From Cellulomonas massiliensis JC225 (lineage in GTDB: Bacteria > Actinomycetota > Actinomycetes > Actinomycetales > Cellulomonadaceae), in contig NZ_HE978588.1 in assembly GCF_000312005.1 (NCBI RefSeq), positions 2,367,668-2,412,612 on the forward strand: a DNA stretch of 44,945 nucleotides, given 5' to 3'. The notes below the pieces were generated by a model. That model made no database searches. It worked only from the letters and a program-made list of their open reading frames with translations, and was not told the DNA's origin. Below, piece by piece: positions 41,626 to 44,945 of this stretch. The translations under genes were made by a program, and so were the position numbers. How positions within the stretch are numbered: position 1 is the first letter of the stretch; the number at the start of each line of letters is the position of its first letter.

Positions 41626-44310
41626 ATGCCCGACGTCGGCGCCGACGCGCGACCCGCCCCGTACCCCGCGGGGTGGGAGGCCGACGTCGTGCTGCAGGAC
41701 GGGGGCACGGCGCACGTCCGGCCCATCCGCCCCGAGGACGCCGACGCGCTGCAGGCCTTCCACGTCGCACAGTCCGAGCGCTCCACGTACCTGCGGTTCT
41801 TCGCGCCGCTCGAGCGGCTGCCCGAGCGCGACCTGCGCCACCTCGTCACGGTGGACCACGTCGACCGGGTGGCGCTCGTCGCGGTGACGGACGGCGCCGA
41901 GGACGACGACGTCGAGCACATCATCGGCGTCGCCCGCTACGACCGTGTGGACCCGGAGACGGCGGAGGTCGCGTTCAACGTGTCGGACGCGCACCAGGGG
42001 CGCGGTATCGGCTCGGTGCTCCTCGAGCACCTCGCGGCGGCCGCGCGCGAGCGCGGGGTACGGCGGTTCGTCGCCGAGGTGCTGCCGCAGAACGGCCGCA
42101 TGATCGGAGTGTTCCGGGACGCCGGCTTCGAGGTCCGGCAGCGCACCGAGGACGGCGTGGTGCAGGTCGCGTTCGACATCCACCCGACCGACCGCTCGCT
42201 CGCGGTGGTCGCGGACCGCGAGCACCGCGCCGAGGCCCGGTCGATGCGCGCGCTCCTGACCGCCGAGCGCGTCCTCGTCGTCGGCCCGGGGGAGCAGGAG
42301 GACACCCTCGACGCCCGGATGGCCGCGGCCGCCCTGGAGCACCTGCGCGACGGCGGCGCGGACGTGCGGGCGGTGGGGCTGCCCGGAGGCGTCGCGCTCG
42401 CGGAGGTGCCCGCGCCCGTGGGGCTCGCGGTCCTCGCGCTGCCGCCGGAGCGGGCGGCCGCGGCGCTGCGCGACCTCGCGCGGCTCGGCGTGCACGGCGT
42501 CGTCCTGCTCTCCGCGGGCTACGCGGAGCAGGGGCCCGAGGGCCTGGAGCGGCAGCGCGCGCTGCTGCGGGCGGCGCACGCGCGGGGCATGCGGGTGGTG
42601 GGGCCGGCCTCGTACGGGATCGTCGCGTCCCGAGCGGGTCGCGTGCTCAACGCCTCGCTCGCCCGGCGGGTGCCGCCGCCGGGCCGGGTGGGCCTGTTCT
42701 GCCAGTCGGCGCCCGTCGCGGTCACGTTCCTCGAGGGTGTCGCCGAGCGCGGGCTCGGGCTCGCGGAGCTCGTCTCCGCCGGCCAGCGCGCCGACGTGTC
42801 CGGCAACGACCTCATGCAGTACTGGGCGGCCGACGACGGGACGGACGTCGTCGGCCTCTACCTCGAGTCGATCGGCAACCCCCGCAAGTTCGGCCGCGTC
42901 GCCCGCCGGCTCGCGCAGCTGAAGCCCGTCGTGGTCGCCACCGCCGGACGCTCGGGGCAGACCGCGCCGCCCGGCCACACGGTCCGGGCCACGCACGCGC
43001 CGGCGCGCACCCTCGACGAGGTGATGCGCCGCTCGGGCGTCATCCGCGTGGACTCCACGACCCAGCTGTTGGACGTCGTCCTGCTGCTGGCGCACCAGCC
43101 GGTGCCCACCGGCCGGCGGGCCGCCGTGCTGGCCAGCTCGGCGGCCGTCGCCGCGTTCGTGGCGGAGGCGGCGACGGCGGCCGGCCTCGTCGTCGGGCCG
43201 ACGGTGCGCGTCGTCGCCCAGGACGCGCCGCCCGAGGCGGTCGAGGAGGCCGTCGCCGCCGTCTACGCGGCCCAGGACGTCGACGTCGTGCTCGTCATGC
43301 ACGTCCCCACGGTGTGCCCGCCGAGCGCGGCCCTCGTGGCGGCGGTGGCTCGGCACGCCGCGACGAGGGGCCGCACCACCGCGGCCTGCGTGCTGGGCCT
43401 GCGCGGCGTCACCGAGGACCTGACGGCCGACGACCCGGACGGGCGCCCGTGCACGGTCCCGGCCTACCCGACCCCCGAGGACGCGGCGACCGCGCTCGGC
43501 CACGCCGCGCGGTACGCCGTCTGGCGGGCGGGCGACCGGGGCACGCCGGCCCACCCGGCCGACGCCGACCCCCGCGCCGCGCGCCGCCTCGTCGCGTCCT
43601 GGTGGAGCCCCGAGGCGGGCCCGCTCGTGCTGGACCCCGCGCGGACGTCGGAGCTGCTCGGCGCGGTCGGCGTGCGCGTCGAGCCCGCGTGGGCGGTGCA
43701 CGACGCCGACGAGGCCGTGCGCGCCGCGGCGGAGGCGGGCTGGCCCGTCGCGCTCAAGAGCACCGTCCCGGCGCTGCGGCACCGGGCGGACCTCGGCGGC
43801 GTGCGGCTCGACGTGGGCGACGAGGCCGAGCTGCGTGCGGACGTCGAGCAGGTGCTGGCGCTCGCGACCTCCTACCCGCCGGTCGAGGGCGCACCCCTGG
43901 AGGTGCAGCGCATGGTCGAGCGGGGCGTCTCCTGCGTGCTGCGCACCGTCGAGGACCCGCTCTTCGGCCCGCTCGTCAGCTTCGGCCTGGCCGGCGACGC
44001 GAGCGACCTGCTCGGCGACGTCGCGTACGCCGTGCCCCCGCTCACGGACGTGGAGGTGGCGGAGCTCGTGCGCTCGACCCGCGCGTCCGCGCGCCTGTTC
44101 GGGTACCGCGGCCTGCCGGCCGTCGACGTCGGCGCGCTGGAGGACGTCGTGGCACGGGTCGCCCTGCTCGCGGACGAGCTGCCGGAGCTGCGCTCGCTCG
44201 AGCTCAACCCGGTCGTGGTCTCCGGCACGGGGGCGCGCGTGCTGTCGGCGCGCGCGACGCTGGCGCCCGCCGACCGGGCGGACGTGACCCGGCGGCTCGC
44301 GGCCTCCTGA
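41626..44310 (+). CDS. pat: Pat-type protein: GNAT domain fused to NDP-forming acyl-CoA synthetase-like domain
   Basis: The 894-residue protein has an N-terminal GNAT acetyltransferase (about 25-185, with [20 protein letters not shown] as acetyl-CoA loop), a CoA-binding domain (about 210-330, [15 protein letters not shown]), a succinyl-CoA synthetase-like domain (about 340-620) and an ATP-grasp domain (about 660-894, with [20 protein letters not shown] and SLELNPVVV). This is the set seen in protein lysine acetyltransferases of the Pat family that acetylate acetyl-CoA synthetase, with GNAT at the N-terminus. The phospho-His segment, usually SHTGALAG followed by a linker, is [12 protein letters not shown] here: His457 stays but the Gly-Ala-Leu-Ala-Gly is lost. 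In such proteins the synthetase part may only sense CoA. TAGCCT sits seven bases before the ATG. Confidence 0.88.
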   Translation: MPDVGADARPAPYPAGWEADVVLQDGGTAHVRPIRPEDADALQAFHVAQSERSTYLRFFAPLERLPERDLRHLVTVDHVDRVALVAVTDGAEDDDVEHIIGVARYDRVDPETAEVAFNVSDAHQGRGIGSVLLEHLAAAARERGVRRFVAEVLPQNGRMIGVFRDAGFEVRQRTEDGVVQVAFDIHPTDRSLAVVADREHRAEARSMRALLTAERVLVVGPGEQEDTLDARMAAAALEHLRDGGADVRAVGLPGGVALAEVPAPVGLAVLALPPERAAAALRDLARLGVHGVVLLSAGYAEQGPEGLERQRALLRAAHARGMRVVGPASYGIVASRAGRVLNASLARRVPPPGRVGLFCQSAPVAVTFLEGVAERGLGLAELVSAGQRADVSGNDLMQYWAADDGTDVVGLYLESIGNPRKFGRVARRLAQLKPVVVATAGRSGQTAPPGHTVRATHAPARTLDEVMRRSGVIRVDSTTQLLDVVLLLAHQPVPTGRRAAVLASSAAVAAFVAEAATAAGLVVGPTVRVVAQDAPPEAVEEAVAAVYAAQDVDVVLVMHVPTVCPPSAALVAAVARHAATRGRTTAACVLGLRGVTEDLTADDPDGRPCTVPAYPTPEDAATALGHAARYAVWRAGDRGTPAHPADADPRAARRLVASWWSPEAGPLVLDPARTSELLGAVGVRVEPAWAVHDADEAVRAAAEAGWPVALKSTVPALRHRADLGGVRLDVGDEAELRADVEQVLALATSYPPVEGAPLEVQRMVERGVSCVLRTVEDPLFGPLVSFGLAGDASDLLGDVAYAVPPLTDVEVAELVRSTRASARLFGYRGLPAVDVGALEDVVARVALLADELPELRSLELNPVVVSGTGARVLSARATLAPADRADVTRRLAAS

Positions 44311-44364
44311 GCCCGGCGCGCCCGTCGGGACCCGGCAGCCCGGCCGGGGTGGAAGGATGGTCCG

Positions 44365-44940
44365 GTGCCTGCCTCCTCCGTCTCCCTGCACGACGACCTG
44401 CTGCGCGCCGGGTACTACCCGCAGCTCGTCTCGGACGTGCTCGACCTGGCGCTCGCCGACGAGCCGGTCACCGCGCACCTGGTCCACCCCGAGACGACGT
44501 TCGACGCCGCCGAGGTGCGGCGGCACGTCACGGTGCTCGTCCTGACGCCGACCCGGCTGCTGTGCGCCCACGTCGACGACCACCCCGCCGACTCCGAGCA
44601 CCCGTCCGCGAGCGCGTCGGCGACGACGGAGTCCGTGCCGCTGAGCGAGCTGCGCTCCGTCGCGGTCACGCACGTCGTCGGGAACCCTGCCGAGCACCGT
44701 CCCGGCGAGCCGGCCTCCGAGCTGACGCTGGCGATCGGGTGGGGCGCGGTCTCGCGCATCGACCTCGAGCCCGCCGGCTGCGCCGACCCGTCCTGCGAGG
44801 CGGACCACGGCCTGACGGGCACGCTGACGCCCGACGACGTCGTCGTCCGGGTGAGCGCCGCCGCCGAGGGCGCGGAGCACGTCCGGGCGGCCGCGCAGTT
44901 CGCGCGCGCCCTGTCCGCCGCGAGCGCGCGCGCCCGATGA
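44365..44940 (+). CDS. DUF5998-family protein
   Basis: The 191-residue protein belongs to a conserved actinobacterial family of unknown function. It begins with [20 protein letters not shown] and [19 protein letters not shown], then has a strand-rich central part ([33 protein letters not shown]) that looks like a PH-like or barrel fold, and [13 protein letters not shown] with two cysteines. No signal peptide or membrane segment is seen. GGAAGGA precedes the GTG by seven bases. The stop overlaps the next ATG (ATGA), so it is coupled to a downstream gene that is cut by the window. In other actinobacteria, from memory, this partner is a nucleotide pyrophosphatase/phosphodiesterase-like protein. 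Confidence 0.85.
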   Translation: MPASSVSLHDDLLRAGYYPQLVSDVLDLALADEPVTAHLVHPETTFDAAEVRRHVTVLVLTPTRLLCAHVDDHPADSEHPSASASATTESVPLSELRSVAVTHVVGNPAEHRPGEPASELTLAIGWGAVSRIDLEPAGCADPSCEADHGLTGTLTPDDVVVRVSAAAEGAEHVRAAAQFARALSAASARAR

Positions 44941-44945
44941 GCGCG
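44937..44945 (+). CDS. First codons of the next gene (cut by window end)
   Basis: ATG at 44937 overlaps the DUF5998 stop (ATGA) and reads Met-Ser-Ala before the window ends. The overlap suggests a real coupled start; the product cannot be told from three codons. Confidence 0.4.

Noticed and set aside
39052-44880. A 1942-codon open frame on the minus strand
   Set aside because: Only the part from 41526 down to 39052 is parC. The rest is antisense to the Pat-like gene and DUF5998 gene and has a composition rich in Arg, His, Val and Asp, as expected for the opposite strand of GC-rich coding DNA.
1-44945. CRISPR array, prophage, insertion sequence or defence island
   Set aside because: No spaced direct repeats, integrase, transposase, toxin pair, restriction enzyme or phage gene was seen. 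The only tandem repeat is the 11-bp one.
1-44945. tRNA or rRNA genes
   Set aside because: No gap contains a cloverleaf with the conserved T-loop GTTCGA-type segment, and the gaps are short.

Overview
The window is a 44.9 kb piece of chromosome from a very high-GC Gram-positive actinobacterium. Gene content, codon bias and the order of conserved genes fit the Cellulomonadaceae or a close relative (inference; no 16S or other marker is present). Almost all of it is core genome. There are 42 protein-coding genes (two cut by the window ends) and no rRNA, tRNA, CRISPR array, insertion sequence or prophage that I can recognise.

Layout. 1-299: start of a cysteine desulfurase-like gene. 556-9037: the cytochrome bcc-aa3 respiratory chain in two divergently placed blocks, ctaC-ctaD-ctaF on the plus strand and ctaE-qcrC-qcrA-qcrB on the minus strand, with a superoxide dismutase between them. 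9342-13344: a stand-alone receiver-domain protein coupled to trpD, a stand-alone Lrp/AsnC sensor domain, a DEDD exonuclease/UvrC-like fusion and a tiny Cys-pair protein. 13432-20668: an acyl-CoA synthetase, a ROK glucokinase, a two-helix membrane protein, PlsC, and a PPi-type phosphofructokinase overlapping a class II DAHP synthase. 20762-26239: PASTA Ser/Thr kinase (PknL type), LysM transglycosylase, an Rv2175c-like DNA-binding protein, a polyprenyl diphosphate synthase and a lipoprotein. 26373-29881: a DUF4192 protein, a universal stress protein and the principal sigma factor. 30001-32801: two small regulator-led operons (ArsR-SRPBCC-YciI and TetR-hydrolase). 32930-41526: a zinc-ribbon protein, parE, a short accessory-looking stretch (secreted peptidoglycan-binding protein, double GNAT, YhhN) and parC. 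41626-44945: a Pat-type GNAT/acyl-CoA synthetase fusion, a DUF5998 protein and the first codons of another gene.

How the genes fit together. From ctaC to the polyprenyl synthase the order follows, from memory, the Rv2173-Rv2200c neighbourhood of Mycobacterium tuberculosis and the SCO2110-SCO2156 neighbourhood of Streptomyces, so the region is an old actinobacterial block for respiration, precursor metabolism and wall signalling. The second half resembles the hrdB/gyrB2/gyrA2 neighbourhood of Streptomyces.

The most consistent structural signal is at gene starts. Thirteen genes have a TANNNT-like (in two cases CAT-type) -10 hexamer ending 6 or 7 bases before an ATG or GTG, with no Shine-Dalgarno sequence, which predicts leaderless mRNAs. 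I found no convincing new defence or mobile system. The most interesting points are the leaderless starts, the receiver protein facing the oxidase operon, stacked palindromes at the sigA promoter, a duplicated peptidoglycan-binding protein between parE and parC, an 11-bp tandem repeat, and an altered active-site loop in the Pat-like protein.
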